From positions 2,010,501 to 2,074,500 of the forward strand of contig NZ_CP062253.1 of assembly GCF_014863585.1 (NCBI RefSeq): a DNA stretch of 64,000 bases, given 5' to 3'. A program made the position numbers and the translations under genes. The notes beneath the pieces were generated by a model that was not told where the DNA came from, searched no databases, and was given only the letters and a program-made list of their open reading frames with translations. This document shows positions 28,889 through 37,884 of the stretch, in pieces. This DNA is from Pseudomonas gozinkensis (GTDB lineage Bacteria > Pseudomonadota > Gammaproteobacteria > Pseudomonadales > Pseudomonadaceae). Position 1 is the first letter of the stretch, and the number at the start of each line of letters is the position of its first letter.

Positions 28889-31264
28889 TTGGTAGAGTAC
28901 GTAGTTTCCCTCGATAAGCTCGGCAAACACGATGTTGAGCATGTGGGGGGCAAGAACGCATCCCTGGGCGAGATGATCAGTAACCTGGCCGGTGCCGGTG
29001 TTTCGGTCCCCGGCGGCTTCGCCACCACGGCGCAAGCCTATCGCGATTTCCTGGAACTGAGCGGTCTGAACGATCAGATCCACAAGGCCCTCGATGCGCT
29101 GGACGTCGATGACGTCAATGCCCTGGCCAAGACCGGCGCCCAGATCCGCCAATGGATCATGGAAGCCGAATTCCCTGAAAAACTGAATGCCGAGATCCGC
29201 ACCGCGTTCGCCGCGCTGTCGGCCGGTAATCCTGACGTGGCCGTGGCCGTGCGTTCCTCCGCCACCGCCGAAGACCTGCCGGACGCTTCGTTCGCCGGTC
29301 AGCAGGAAACCTTCCTGAACATCCGTGGCGTTGAAAACGTCATCCGCGCGGCCAAGGAAGTGTTCGCTTCCCTGTTCAACGACCGTGCCATCTCCTACCG
29401 CGTACACCAGGGCTTCGACCACAAACTGGTCGCCCTGTCGGCTGGCGTGCAGCGCATGGTGCGTTCGGAAACCGGCACCGCCGGCGTGATGTTCACCCTC
29501 GATACCGAATCCGGCTTCCGTGACGTGGTGTTCATCACCGGCGCCTACGGCCTGGGCGAAACCGTCGTACAAGGCGCGGTGAACCCGGACGAATTCTATG
29601 TCCACAAGGGCACGCTGGAGGCCGGTCGCCCGGCGATCCTGCGCCGCAACCTGGGCAGCAAGGCCATCAAGATGATCTACGGCGACGAGGCCAAGGCCGG
29701 TCGCTCCGTGAAAACCGTTGATGTCGACAAGGCCGAGCGCGCGCGTTTCTGCCTGACCGACGCTGAAGTCAGCGAACTGGCCAAACAGGCGATGATCATC
29801 GAGAAACACTACGGCTGCCCGATGGACATCGAGTGGGCCAAGGACGGTGACGACGGCAAGCTGTACATCGTGCAGGCCCGTCCGGAAACCGTGAAGAGCC
29901 GCACCCAGGCCAACGTCATGGAACGTTACCTGCTGAAAGAAACCGGCACCGTGCTGGTGGAAGGCCGTGCCATTGGCCAGCGTATCGGCGCGGGCAAGGT
30001 GCGGATCATCCGCGACGTGTCGGAAATGGACAAAGTCCAGCCGGGCGACGTACTGGTTTCCGACATGACCGACCCGGACTGGGAACCGGTCATGAAGCGC
30101 GCCAGCGCCATCGTCACCAACCGTGGCGGCCGTACCTGCCACGCGGCGATCATCGCCCGTGAACTGGGTATTCCTGCTGTTGTGGGTTGCGGCAACGCCA
30201 CCCAACTGCTGAAAGATGGCCAGGGCGTGACCGTGTCCTGCGCCGAAGGCGACACCGGTTACATCTTCGAAGGCGAACTGGGCTTCGACATCAAGAAGAA
30301 CTCCGTCGACGCCATGCCGGAGCTGCCGTTCAAGATCATGATGAACGTCGGCAACCCGGACCGCGCCTTCGACTTCGCGCAACTGCCGAACGCCGGTGTG
30401 GGCCTGGCCCGTCTGGAATTCATCATCAACCGCATGATCGGCGTGCACCCGAAAGCGCTGTTGAACTACGACGGCCTGCCGCAGGACATCAAGGAAAGCG
30501 TCGACAAGCGCATCGCCGGTTACGACGATCCGGTCGGCTTCTATGTCGAGAAGCTGGTTGAAGGCATCAGCACCCTGGCCGCTGCGTTCGCACCGAAGAA
30601 GGTCATCGTGCGTCTGTCGGACTTCAAGTCCAACGAATACGCCAACCTGATCGGCGGCAAGCTGTACGAGCCGGAAGAAGAAAACCCGATGCTGGGCTTC
30701 CGTGGCGCTTCGCGTTACATCAGCGAATCGTTCCGTGACTGCTTCGAACTCGAGTGCCGTGCGCTGAAACGCGTGCGCAACGAGATGGGCCTCACCAACG
30801 TTGAAATCATGGTGCCATTCGTCCGTACCCTCGGCGAAGCCAGTCAGGTTGTGGATCTGCTCGCCGAAAACGGTCTCAAGCGCGGTGAAAACGGTCTGCG
30901 CGTGATCATGATGTGCGAACTGCCATCCAACGCGATCCTGGCTGAAGAATTCCTCGAATTCTTCGACGGTTTCTCGATCGGCTCCAACGACCTGACCCAG
31001 CTGACACTGGGCCTGGACCGTGACTCCGGGATCATCGCGCACCTGTTCGACGAGCGTAATCCGGCGGTCAAGAAGCTGCTGGCAAACGCGATTGCCGCGT
31101 GCAACAAGGCCGGCAAGTACATCGGCATCTGCGGTCAGGGTCCTTCGGACCACCCGGACCTGGCCAAGTGGCTGATGGAGCAGGGCATCGAAAGCGTGTC
31201 GCTGAACCCGGACACCGTGCTGGAAACCTGGTTCTTCCTGGCTGAGGGTCAGGCGCAGGCCTGA
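28889..31264 (+). CDS. ppsA: Phosphoenolpyruvate synthase
   Basis: A 791-residue enzyme making PEP from pyruvate and ATP for gluconeogenesis, fitting the propionate-to-pyruvate pathway next door. The start is TTG ([12 protein letters not shown]), preceded by GTGGAGAG. The N-terminal ATP-grasp part includes [20 protein letters not shown]; the swivel domain holds the phosphohistidine His418 in [17 protein letters not shown]; the C-terminal PEP-binding barrel has [15 protein letters not shown] and [13 protein letters not shown]. All motifs are intact and length is standard. Confidence 0.96.
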   Translation: MVEYVVSLDKLGKHDVEHVGGKNASLGEMISNLAGAGVSVPGGFATTAQAYRDFLELSGLNDQIHKALDALDVDDVNALAKTGAQIRQWIMEAEFPEKLNAEIRTAFAALSAGNPDVAVAVRSSATAEDLPDASFAGQQETFLNIRGVENVIRAAKEVFASLFNDRAISYRVHQGFDHKLVALSAGVQRMVRSETGTAGVMFTLDTESGFRDVVFITGAYGLGETVVQGAVNPDEFYVHKGTLEAGRPAILRRNLGSKAIKMIYGDEAKAGRSVKTVDVDKAERARFCLTDAEVSELAKQAMIIEKHYGCPMDIEWAKDGDDGKLYIVQARPETVKSRTQANVMERYLLKETGTVLVEGRAIGQRIGAGKVRIIRDVSEMDKVQPGDVLVSDMTDPDWEPVMKRASAIVTNRGGRTCHAAIIARELGIPAVVGCGNATQLLKDGQGVTVSCAEGDTGYIFEGELGFDIKKNSVDAMPELPFKIMMNVGNPDRAFDFAQLPNAGVGLARLEFIINRMIGVHPKALLNYDGLPQDIKESVDKRIAGYDDPVGFYVEKLVEGISTLAAAFAPKKVIVRLSDFKSNEYANLIGGKLYEPEEENPMLGFRGASRYISESFRDCFELECRALKRVRNEMGLTNVEIMVPFVRTLGEASQVVDLLAENGLKRGENGLRVIMMCELPSNAILAEEFLEFFDGFSIGSNDLTQLTLGLDRDSGIIAHLFDERNPAVKKLLANAIAACNKAGKYIGICGQGPSDHPDLAKWLMEQGIESVSLNPDTVLETWFFLAEGQAQA

Positions 31265-31313
31265 TCGGTGAGTGAAGAGGTCGGTCCCTGACCGGCCTCT
31301 TTAGGATTCAAGT

Positions 31314-31344
31314 AGGGCGAGCTCTCCGGATGCCGCCCTTTTTT
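31314..31344 (+). terminator. Intrinsic terminator after ppsA
   Basis: Stem AGGGCG / CGCCCT with a 14-base loop and a run of six T. A further hairpin (GAGGTCGGTC / GACCGGCCTC, 31277-31299) with a short T-run precedes it. Confidence 0.75.
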
Positions 31345-31357
31345 GTGCAAGAGCATT

Positions 31358-32347
31358 ATGCAAAGCAGCAGCAACCTATTTCCTGTCGCCCTGATCAGCG
31401 CCGAACGACGCGGTGATCTGAGCGAAGACGTTTACCGTTTGAAACCGGGCAACAGCCCTGACTGGTCCGTGGAAATCGCGGTGACCCGTCTCGGCATGGC
31501 CGATGAACCGGCGTCGCGCGGCGTGCCGGTGATCTTGCTGCACGGCAGTTTTTCCAACCGGCGCTTCTGGTTTTCGCCGAAAGGCCTGGGACTGGGCGCG
31601 TATCTGACGCGTCTGGGCTTCGATGTGTGGATCCCGGAAATGCGCGGTCACGGTCTGTCCCAGCGCAACGAGGACTACCGCCGCAACCGCGTCGCCGACT
31701 ATGCCCGTTACGATCTGCCGGCCATTGCCGCGTTCGTCCGTGAGCAGAGCGGGCAGATTCCGCACTGGATCGGTCACTCGCTGGGCGGCATCACCTTGGC
31801 GGCCGCGCTGGGCGGCGAATACCTCGGTGAGCCTGCGGTGGCGTCGGCGGCATTTTTCGGCACCCAGGTCAGTCGCACATACTGGCCGCTGAAGATTCCG
31901 CCGGTGGAGTGGAGCGGGCGCTTCATTCTCAAGCGTTTTGCCCAGTTGTCCGGCTCGCGGCTCAAGCGCGGTCCCGAGGACGAGCCGATCGGTCTGGCGC
32001 TGGAAAGCATGCGCTGGTATGGGCTGTTCGGCCGTTTCGGCGACAAGGACAAGGATTGGTGGGCAGGCCTGGCCGATGTGCAGGTGCCGGTGCTGGCGGT
32101 GAGCGCGGCGGGTGATCATCAGGATCCGGCCTGGGCATGTCAGAAGCTGTTCGAACAGATCGGCTCCGAGCACAAGCAGTTCATCAACCTGGGCCGTGAA
32201 CAGGGTTTCAACGATCAGTTCGGCCATGTCGAAATGCTGGTCAGCAAGGCTGCGCAGGCAGAGGTCTGGCCGCTGGTGGCGCGTTGGCTGGCGGATCAGC
32301 ACACGCCGTTGCTCGGTGAGAAGCCGGATCTGGCTGCAGCGGTCTGA
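31358..32347 (+). CDS. Alpha/beta hydrolase (esterase-like)
   Basis: A 329-residue alpha/beta hydrolase starting MQSSSNLFPVALISAERRGD at ATG 31358. The oxyanion region is VILLHGSFSNRRF, then EMRGHGLSQR, and the nucleophile elbow is GHSLGG with Ser141. A late His is visible in FNDQFGHVEML. No signal peptide, so probably cytoplasmic. It keeps the same place between ppsA and rraA as in other Pseudomonas, where it is annotated as an esterase; the true substrate is unknown. Confidence 0.85.
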   Translation: MQSSSNLFPVALISAERRGDLSEDVYRLKPGNSPDWSVEIAVTRLGMADEPASRGVPVILLHGSFSNRRFWFSPKGLGLGAYLTRLGFDVWIPEMRGHGLSQRNEDYRRNRVADYARYDLPAIAAFVREQSGQIPHWIGHSLGGITLAAALGGEYLGEPAVASAAFFGTQVSRTYWPLKIPPVEWSGRFILKRFAQLSGSRLKRGPEDEPIGLALESMRWYGLFGRFGDKDKDWWAGLADVQVPVLAVSAAGDHQDPAWACQKLFEQIGSEHKQFINLGREQGFNDQFGHVEMLVSKAAQAEVWPLVARWLADQHTPLLGEKPDLAAAV

Positions 32348-32354
32348 GCGCGGC

Positions 32355-32373
32355 GCCCTGAAAAGGGCATTTC
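32355..32373 (+). terminator. Possible weak terminator after the hydrolase gene
   Basis: Stem GCCCT / AGGGC with a GAAA tetraloop followed by ATTTC. The T-run is short, so termination may be partial. Confidence 0.4.
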
Positions 32374-32573
32374 GTTCGACTCGGCTTGCGGCTAAGATAT
32401 GACGCATTGGACGGTTCTGGTCATATTTAGTGACTGTTTCGCTATTACGTTTCAGCTTGTGTTCAGGTTCGTTCAGCGACCATGACATGGGCTAAGGTAA
32501 ACAGCGACCGCCGGAACTCGTTTCAAAAGAGTGCGACATCCTTGATCGTCTTCCTTGTTACAGGAGTTATTCG

Positions 32574-33065
32574 ATGAACCATTACCTTACGCCTGACCTG
32601 TGCGACGCCTATCCGGAGCTGGTGCAGGTGCTGGACCCGATGTTCAGCAATTTCGGCGGCCGTGATTCGTTCGGCGGCGAGATCGTGACCATCAAGTGCT
32701 TCGAAGACAACTCGCTGGTCAAGGAGCAGGTCGAACTCAAGGGTAATGGCAAGGTGCTGGTGGTTGATGGCGGCGGTTCCCTGCGTCGTGCGCTGCTGGG
32801 TGACATGCTCGCCGAGAAAGCCTCGAAAAACGGTTGGGAAGGGCTGGTCATCTACGGTTGCATCCGTGATGTGGACGTCATCGCCCAGACCGATCTTGGC
32901 GTGCAGGCGCTGGCCAGCCACCCGATGAAGACCGACAAGCGCGGTATCGGCGACCTCAACGTGCCGGTGACCTTCGCGGGTGTCACTTTCCATCCCGGCC
33001 AGTACATCTATGCGGACAACAATGGCGTGATCATCTCGCCAAGTCCGCTGAAAATGCCTGAATAA
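32574..33065 (+). CDS. rraA: Ribonuclease E activity regulator RraA
   Basis: A 163-residue trimeric protein that binds RNase E and restrains mRNA decay; the fold is also shared with HMG/CHA aldolases. It starts [20 protein letters not shown] with a GGAG site. Signatures are [28 protein letters not shown] and the C-terminal [14 protein letters not shown]. Size and sequence match RraA of gamma-proteobacteria. It precedes cmaX by 24 bases and may be co-transcribed with it. Confidence 0.93.
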   Translation: MNHYLTPDLCDAYPELVQVLDPMFSNFGGRDSFGGEIVTIKCFEDNSLVKEQVELKGNGKVLVVDGGGSLRRALLGDMLAEKASKNGWEGLVIYGCIRDVDVIAQTDLGVQALASHPMKTDKRGIGDLNVPVTFAGVTFHPGQYIYADNNGVIISPSPLKMPE

Positions 33066-33089
33066 ATCGCGGTAACCACAGGGGTGAGG

Positions 33090-34085
33090 ATGTTCGAGGA
33101 AGAAAACGCGCAATGGGGGCTGGTGCATGCCCTGGTGCTGGACGGTAAAGGCGGTGCGCGTTCGATAGCCCGGACTGATCTCGACGATCTGCAGCTGCAG
33201 GCCCATGAAAGCCTGTGGTTGCACTGGGATCGCAGTCATCCGCAGACCCAGACCTGGCTGCGCAAGTCCAGCGGGCTCAACGAGTTCACCTGCGATCTGC
33301 TGCTGGAAGAAAATACCCGCCCACGCCTGTTGCCGCTGCCGGACTCCGAGCTACTGCTGTTTTTGCGCGGGGTCAATCTCAACCCCGGTGCCGAGCCGGA
33401 AGACATGGTGTCGGTGCGGATTTTCGCCTCGGCCCAACGGGTGATTTCTCTGCGCTTGCGTCCTTTGCGCGCCACCGATGAGTTGCTGGTGATGCTGGGC
33501 GAGGGCAAGGGGCCGAAAACCTCGTCCGAGCTGATGCTGTATCTGGCGCAATTCCTCACCAACAAGGTGCAGGATCTGGTCACTTGCCTCTCGGAAGTGG
33601 TCGATGAAGAGGAAGAAAAACTGGATGCCGACGAACGGTATACCCCCGAGCACGGAGCCATTTTGCACATTCGTCGCCGGGCCGCAGGACTGAAGCGTTT
33701 TCTGGCACCACAGCGGGACATTTTCGGACAGCTGACGCGGATAAAACTGCCCTGGTTCGTCGATGACGATGCCGACTACTGGAATGAATTGAACAACAGC
33801 CTGACCCGCTATCTCGAAGAGCTCGAATTGACCCGAGAGCGCGTGGGGCTTGTGCTGGAGGCCGAAGACCGGCGTTTGAGCGTGCGCATGAATCGCACGA
33901 TGTATCGCTTCGGGATCATCACCTGCATCTTTTTGCCGATGAGTTTTCTCACCGGTCTGCTGGGCATCAATGTTGGCGGTATTCCGTTCGCGAGCAGCCC
34001 TTATGGTTTCCTGATCGCCTGCCTGACGGTGCTCGCCCTGGCGTTCGGACAATGGTGGTTGTTCCGCCGTTTGCGCTGGGTATGA
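33090..34085 (+). CDS. cmaX: CorA/ZntB-family divalent cation transporter CmaX
   Basis: A 331-residue CorA-superfamily protein. The large N-terminal cytoplasmic domain is followed by a long helix (YWNELNNSLTRYLEELELTR) and two C-terminal membrane helices. The pore motif is GIN (LGINVGGIP), the ZntB-like variant of the GMN of CorA. The start is ATG 33090, preceded by GGGG; GTG 33084 is too close to that site. Position before cfrX-cmpX-sigX-oprF identifies it as CmaX. Transport of Mg2+ or Zn2+ is not settled. Confidence 0.9.
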   Translation: MFEEENAQWGLVHALVLDGKGGARSIARTDLDDLQLQAHESLWLHWDRSHPQTQTWLRKSSGLNEFTCDLLLEENTRPRLLPLPDSELLLFLRGVNLNPGAEPEDMVSVRIFASAQRVISLRLRPLRATDELLVMLGEGKGPKTSSELMLYLAQFLTNKVQDLVTCLSEVVDEEEEKLDADERYTPEHGAILHIRRRAAGLKRFLAPQRDIFGQLTRIKLPWFVDDDADYWNELNNSLTRYLEELELTRERVGLVLEAEDRRLSVRMNRTMYRFGIITCIFLPMSFLTGLLGINVGGIPFASSPYGFLIACLTVLALAFGQWWLFRRLRWV

Positions 34086-34148
34086 CGATGCGCCATGTGA
34101 CCCGACCAAATTTGCCCGCGTCTTTCACAGACATCACGAGAGGTGCGT

Positions 34149-34397
34149 ATGCACGATCCGTTTGAACAGTCTTTGCGCGACATGCTCAACGCCTCGCCGT
34201 CCAGCCGCGACGACGATGCCTGTCTGGGCCGCGTACTCAAAACCGCCAACCGCCAGGTCGGCGCCGGCGATCTGTTCAGCCTGCTGGGCCGTTGGCTGCC
34301 CGCGCTGATGATTGCCCTGAATAACGGCTCGGCCCATGTCGCGCCGGTCTCCCGTCTCCGTAAACCTACCGCTCGCACTGCTGATAAGGCTGATTGA
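34149..34397 (+). CDS. cfrX: CfrX small conserved protein
   Basis: An 82-residue protein (MHDPFEQSLRDMLNASPSSR) encoded between cmaX and cmpX. ATG 34149 has GAGAGG upstream; GTG 34143 is less likely. It has a short hydrophobic segment in the middle (LFSLLGRWLPALMIAL) and a basic, disordered C-terminus. The stop is two bases before the cmpX start. Its place in the SigX locus matches CfrX of P. aeruginosa; the molecular function is unknown. Confidence 0.8.
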   Translation: MHDPFEQSLRDMLNASPSSRDDDACLGRVLKTANRQVGAGDLFSLLGRWLPALMIALNNGSAHVAPVSRLRKPTARTADKAD

Positions 34398-34399
34398 AT

Positions 34400-35224
34400 A
34401 TGGAACTTGATCTCTGGACTCAGAGCCTCGTCACTGCAATGACTGCGTTGTGGACCAAAGTCGCTAATTTCATTCCGAACCTGTTCGGCGCACTGGTTGT
34501 GCTGCTGTTGGGTTTTGTCGTGGCCAAGCTGCTGGACACCTTGCTGTCCAAACTGCTGGCCAAACTGGGCCTCGATCGCCTGATGGGCGGCACCGGCCTG
34601 ACCAAATTGATGTCCCGCGCGGGGCTGCAAGTGCCGATCTCCACGTTGATCGGCAAGATCGTCTATTGGTTCGTTCTGCTGATTTTCCTGGTTTCGGCAG
34701 CAGAATCCCTTGGACTTGAGCGAGTTTCAGCTACGCTTGACATGCTCGCGTTGTATTTGCCGAAAGTGTTCGGCGCCGCGCTGGTATTGCTGGTGGGTGT
34801 TTTGCTTGCGCAACTGGCCAATGGCCTGGTTCGCGGGGCGGCAGAAGGCGTAGGCCTGGACTACGCTTCAGGACTTGGGCGAATTGCCCAGGGTCTGGTG
34901 ATCATCATCAGCATCTCGGTCGCGATCAGTCAGCTTGAGGTCAAGACCGACCTGCTGAACCATGTGATCGTCATCGTATTGATTACCGTTGGTCTGGCGG
35001 TTGCGCTGGCCATGGGTTTGGGAAGCCGGGAAATTGCCGGTCAGATTCTTGCGGGAATCTATGTGCGTGAGTTGTATCAGGTTGGGCAACAAGTGCGTAT
35101 TGGCGAGGTCGAAGGCCAGATCGAAGAGATCGGCACGGTTAAGACCACATTGCTGACCGATGAGGGTGAGCTAGTCTCTCTCTCCAATCGGATCCTGCTG
35201 GAGCAGCATGTGAGTAGCCGCTAA
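34400..35224 (+). CDS. cmpX: Mechanosensitive-channel-like membrane protein CmpX
   Basis: A 274-residue inner-membrane protein with repeated TM-helix motifs of the conserved TM-helix/MscS type. Hydrophobic helices occur near residues 20-45, 85-105, 115-140 and 165-205, and the C-terminal soluble part carries VRIGEVEGQIEEIGTVKTTLL, similar to the MscS beta-domain. It is linked to sigX and oprF. In Pseudomonas, CmpX affects membrane state and SigX activity, so sensing of membrane tension is plausible. Starts at ATG 34400. Confidence 0.9.
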   Translation: MELDLWTQSLVTAMTALWTKVANFIPNLFGALVVLLLGFVVAKLLDTLLSKLLAKLGLDRLMGGTGLTKLMSRAGLQVPISTLIGKIVYWFVLLIFLVSAAESLGLERVSATLDMLALYLPKVFGAALVLLVGVLLAQLANGLVRGAAEGVGLDYASGLGRIAQGLVIIISISVAISQLEVKTDLLNHVIVIVLITVGLAVALAMGLGSREIAGQILAGIYVRELYQVGQQVRIGEVEGQIEEIGTVKTTLLTDEGELVSLSNRILLEQHVSSR

Positions 35225-35314
35225 CCCGGCAAACCCTGCTAATGTATGCCGCCGCAAAATGCCAGCTGTCGCTGGCTGCGGTGGACATTGACCTGACTGT
35301 CGGCACGACTTGTT

Positions 35315-35905
35315 TTGAATAAAGCCCAAACGCTATCCACGCGCTACGACCCCCGCGAGCTCTCTGATGAGGAGTTGGTCGCGCGCTCGCATACCGAGCT
35401 TTTTCACGTAACGCGCGCGTATGAAGAACTGATGCGGCGTTACCAGCGGACATTATTTAACGTTTGTGCGCGATATCTTGGGAACGATCGCGACGCAGAC
35501 GATGTCTGTCAGGAAGTGATGTTGAAGGTGCTGTACGGCCTGAAGAACTTCGAGGGGAAATCGAAGTTCAAGACATGGCTATATAGCATCACCTACAACG
35601 AATGCATCACACAGTATCGGAAGGAACGGCGAAAGCGTCGCTTGATGGACGCACTGAGTCTTGACCCCCTCGAGGAAGCGTCCGAAGAAAAGGCGCCGAA
35701 ACCCGAGGAGAAGGGTGGACTTGATCGCTGGCTGGTGTATGTGAACCCGATTGACCGGGAAATTCTGGTGCTACGATTTGTCGCAGAGCTGGAGTTTCAG
35801 GAGATCGCAGACATCATGCACATGGGTTTGAGTGCGACAAAAATGCGTTACAAACGCGCTCTTGATAAATTGCGTGAGAAATTTGCAGGCATTGCTGAAA
35901 CTTAG
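35315..35905 (+). CDS. sigX: ECF sigma factor SigX
   Basis: A 196-residue ECF sigma factor starting at TTG (LNKAQTLSTRYDPRELSDEE). Region 2 contains YLGNDRDADDVCQEVMLKVL and FKTWLYSITYNECI; region 4 contains REILVLRFVAELEFQEIADI and MGLSATKMRYKRALDKLREK. SigX drives oprF and membrane fatty-acid genes in response to envelope stress. No anti-sigma gene is adjacent, as is known for SigX. oprF follows after 107 bases with its own structured region. Confidence 0.94.
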   Translation: MNKAQTLSTRYDPRELSDEELVARSHTELFHVTRAYEELMRRYQRTLFNVCARYLGNDRDADDVCQEVMLKVLYGLKNFEGKSKFKTWLYSITYNECITQYRKERRKRRLMDALSLDPLEEASEEKAPKPEEKGGLDRWLVYVNPIDREILVLRFVAELEFQEIADIMHMGLSATKMRYKRALDKLREKFAGIAET

Positions 35906-35931
35906 TTCGGCGCAAATATCTCTTACGTGTA

Positions 35932-35980
35932 GGCAAGTTCTGATAGACTTGCCGCCGAGTTGTCCCCCGGTTTGCGGGAC
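35932..35980 (+). promoter_or_regulatory. Two hairpins between sigX and oprF
   Basis: First stem GGCAAGT / ACTTGCC (35932-35953, eight-base loop), second stem GTCCC / GGGAC (35962-35980). Neither is followed by a T-run, so they look like mRNA leader or processing structures rather than a terminator. The SigX-dependent oprF promoter is expected here, but I cannot fix its boxes. Confidence 0.45.
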
Positions 35981-36012
35981 TGCTTCACAATCACCAGATG
36001 GGGATTTAACGG

Positions 36013-37044
36013 ATGAAACTGAAAAACACCTTGGGCTTGGCCATTGGTTCTTTGATTGCCGCCACTTCTTTCGGCGCTCTGGCACAAGGCCAAGGCGCAG
36101 TTGAAATCGAAGGCTTCGCAAAGAAAGAACAATTCGACAGCGCTCGTAACTTCAAGAACAACGGCAACCTGTTCGGCGGTTCCGTAGGTTACTTCCTGAC
36201 CGACGACGTAGAACTGCGTCTGGGCTACGACGAAGTGCACAACGTGCGTGCCGACAACGGCCGTAACATCAAGGGCGCGAACACCGCTCTGGACGCTCTG
36301 TACCACTTCAACAACCCGGGCGACATGATCCGTCCATACGTTTCGGCCGGTTTCTCCGACCAGAGCATTGGTCAGAACCAAGGCGGTCGTAACCGTTCTA
36401 CCTTCGCCAACGTTGGCGGCGGTGCCAAGCTGTACTTCACCGAGAACTTCTACGCCCGTGCTGGCGTTGAAGCTCAGTACAACATCGACCAGGGCGACAC
36501 CGAGTGGGCTCCTAGCGTCGGTATCGGTGTGAACTTCGGTGGCGGCTCCAAGCCAGCTGCTGCTCCAGTTCCAGCACCAGCTGAAGTCTGCTCCGACAGC
36601 GACAACGACGGCGTTTGCGACAACGTAGACAAGTGCCCGGACACCCCAGCCAACGTAACTGTTGACGCTGATGGCTGCCCTGCAGTTGCTGAAGTTGTTC
36701 GTGTTGAGCTGGACGTCAAGTTCGACTTCGACAAGTCGGTTGTGAAGCCAAACAGCTACGGCGACATCAAAAACCTGGCTGACTTCATGAAGCAGTACCC
36801 ATCCACCACCACTACTGTTGAAGGTCACACTGACTCCGTCGGTCCTGACGCTTACAACCAGAAACTGTCCGAGCGTCGTGCAAACGCCGTTAAGCAAGTT
36901 CTGACCAACCAGTACGGTGTTGAATCGTCCCGCGTTCAGTCGATCGGCTACGGCGAATCCCGCCCAGTTGCTGACAACAAAACTGAAGCTGGCCGTGCTG
37001 TTAACCGTCGCGTAGAAGCGCAGGTTGAAGCTCAAGCTAAGTAA
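36013..37044 (+). CDS. oprF: Major outer membrane porin OprF
   Basis: A 343-residue porin with signal peptide (MKLKNTLGLAIGSLIAATSF...ALA). An N-terminal eight-stranded barrel of OprF type is followed by a Pro/Ala linker and a calcium-type TSP3 segment with cysteines (CSDSDNDGVCDNVDKCPD). The C-terminal OmpA domain that holds peptidoglycan has VEGHTDSVGPDAYNQKLSER and the conserved Asp/Arg pair. Codon use is strongly biased to C-ending codons, as expected for one of the most abundant proteins. GGGGA precedes the ATG. A strong terminator follows. Confidence 0.97.
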   Translation: MKLKNTLGLAIGSLIAATSFGALAQGQGAVEIEGFAKKEQFDSARNFKNNGNLFGGSVGYFLTDDVELRLGYDEVHNVRADNGRNIKGANTALDALYHFNNPGDMIRPYVSAGFSDQSIGQNQGGRNRSTFANVGGGAKLYFTENFYARAGVEAQYNIDQGDTEWAPSVGIGVNFGGGSKPAAAPVPAPAEVCSDSDNDGVCDNVDKCPDTPANVTVDADGCPAVAEVVRVELDVKFDFDKSVVKPNSYGDIKNLADFMKQYPSTTTTVEGHTDSVGPDAYNQKLSERRANAVKQVLTNQYGVESSRVQSIGYGESRPVADNKTEAGRAVNRRVEAQVEAQAK

Positions 37045-37059
37045 TTAGCTGCCGCTACG

Positions 37060-37089
37060 AGAAAAGCCCGGCTTAGGCCGGGCTTTTCT
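37060..37089. terminator. Strong bidirectional terminator after oprF
   Basis: Perfect stem AGAAAAGCCCGGC / GCCGGGCTTTTCT with a TTAG loop, serving oprF and the convergent cobA. Confidence 0.92.
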
Positions 37090-37118
37090 TTGCCTGCGAT
37101 TTGATGAAGCCGGGATTG

Positions 37119-37871
37119 TCAGGCCAGGCGATCGGCTGCCCAGCCAATCGAATCGACTTGGGTTGCAGCTGCTGCGACGGCGCCTATGACCAGAATCGCA
37201 GGGCTCTTGAGCCGGAAATCAAGGGCATCGATCTCCATGGCTGTCAGATCGCTGCGGCATTCGCGTTGCTCTGGCAGCGAGGCGTTCTCGATCATCGCCA
37301 CCGGCGTATCCGCCGCCATCCCCCCCGCCAACAGCTGTTCGCGAATCTCGCCGAGCTTCGCCACTCCCATGTAGATCACCAGCGTCGTCCCGCCTTGCGC
37401 CAGTGCGCGCCAGTTCAACGGGCTATCGTCCTGGGTATGAGCCGTGACCAGCGTCACCCCCCGGGCCACGCCGCGCAACGTCAGCGGAATATCACACTGG
37501 GTCGCGCCGGCCAGTCCGGCGGTGATGCCATTGACCAGCTCCACCTCGACCCCGCGCTCGCGCAACCACTGCGCTTCCTCACCTCCACGCCCGAAAATGC
37601 ACGGATCGCCGCCCTTGAGCCGCACCACGCATTTACCCTGACGGGCGTAACGCAACATCAGCCGATGGATGAACGCCTGGGGCGTCGAGCGGCAGCCGCC
37701 GCGTTTGCCGACCGCGATAATCCGCGCGGTAGGGCAGTGCTCAAGTACCGCCTCATTGACCAGATCGTCGATCAGCACCACCTCGGCTTCGCGCAAGGCA
37801 CGTACCGCTTTGAGCGTCAGCAATTCAGGATCACCGGGACCTGCGCCCACCAGCCAGACTTTCGCGTTCAT
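37119..37871 (-). CDS. cobA: Uroporphyrinogen-III C-methyltransferase
   Basis: A 250-residue SAM-dependent enzyme making precorrin-2, the precursor of siroheme used by nitrite reductase NirB. Family motifs are VWLVGAGPGDPELLTLKAVR at the N-terminus, VRLKGGDPCIFGRGGEEA, NGITAGLAGATQCDIPLT and VIYMGVAKLGEI. It lies 13 bases downstream of nasC on the same strand, so it belongs to the nirB-nirD-nasC-cobA operon. It has only the methyltransferase domain, not the CysG fusion. Confidence 0.95.
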   Translation of the reverse strand: MNAKVWLVGAGPGDPELLTLKAVRALREAEVVLIDDLVNEAVLEHCPTARIIAVGKRGGCRSTPQAFIHRLMLRYARQGKCVVRLKGGDPCIFGRGGEEAQWLRERGVEVELVNGITAGLAGATQCDIPLTLRGVARGVTLVTAHTQDDSPLNWRALAQGGTTLVIYMGVAKLGEIREQLLAGGMAADTPVAMIENASLPEQRECRSDLTAMEIDALDFRLKSPAILVIGAVAAAATQVDSIGWAADRLA

Positions 37872-37884
37872 GGTGTTTTCCTCT

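Noticed and set aside
28793..31153. Long minus-strand open frame opposite ppsA
   Set aside because: Low-complexity translation rich in Val, His, Arg and Gln; ppsA is unambiguous.
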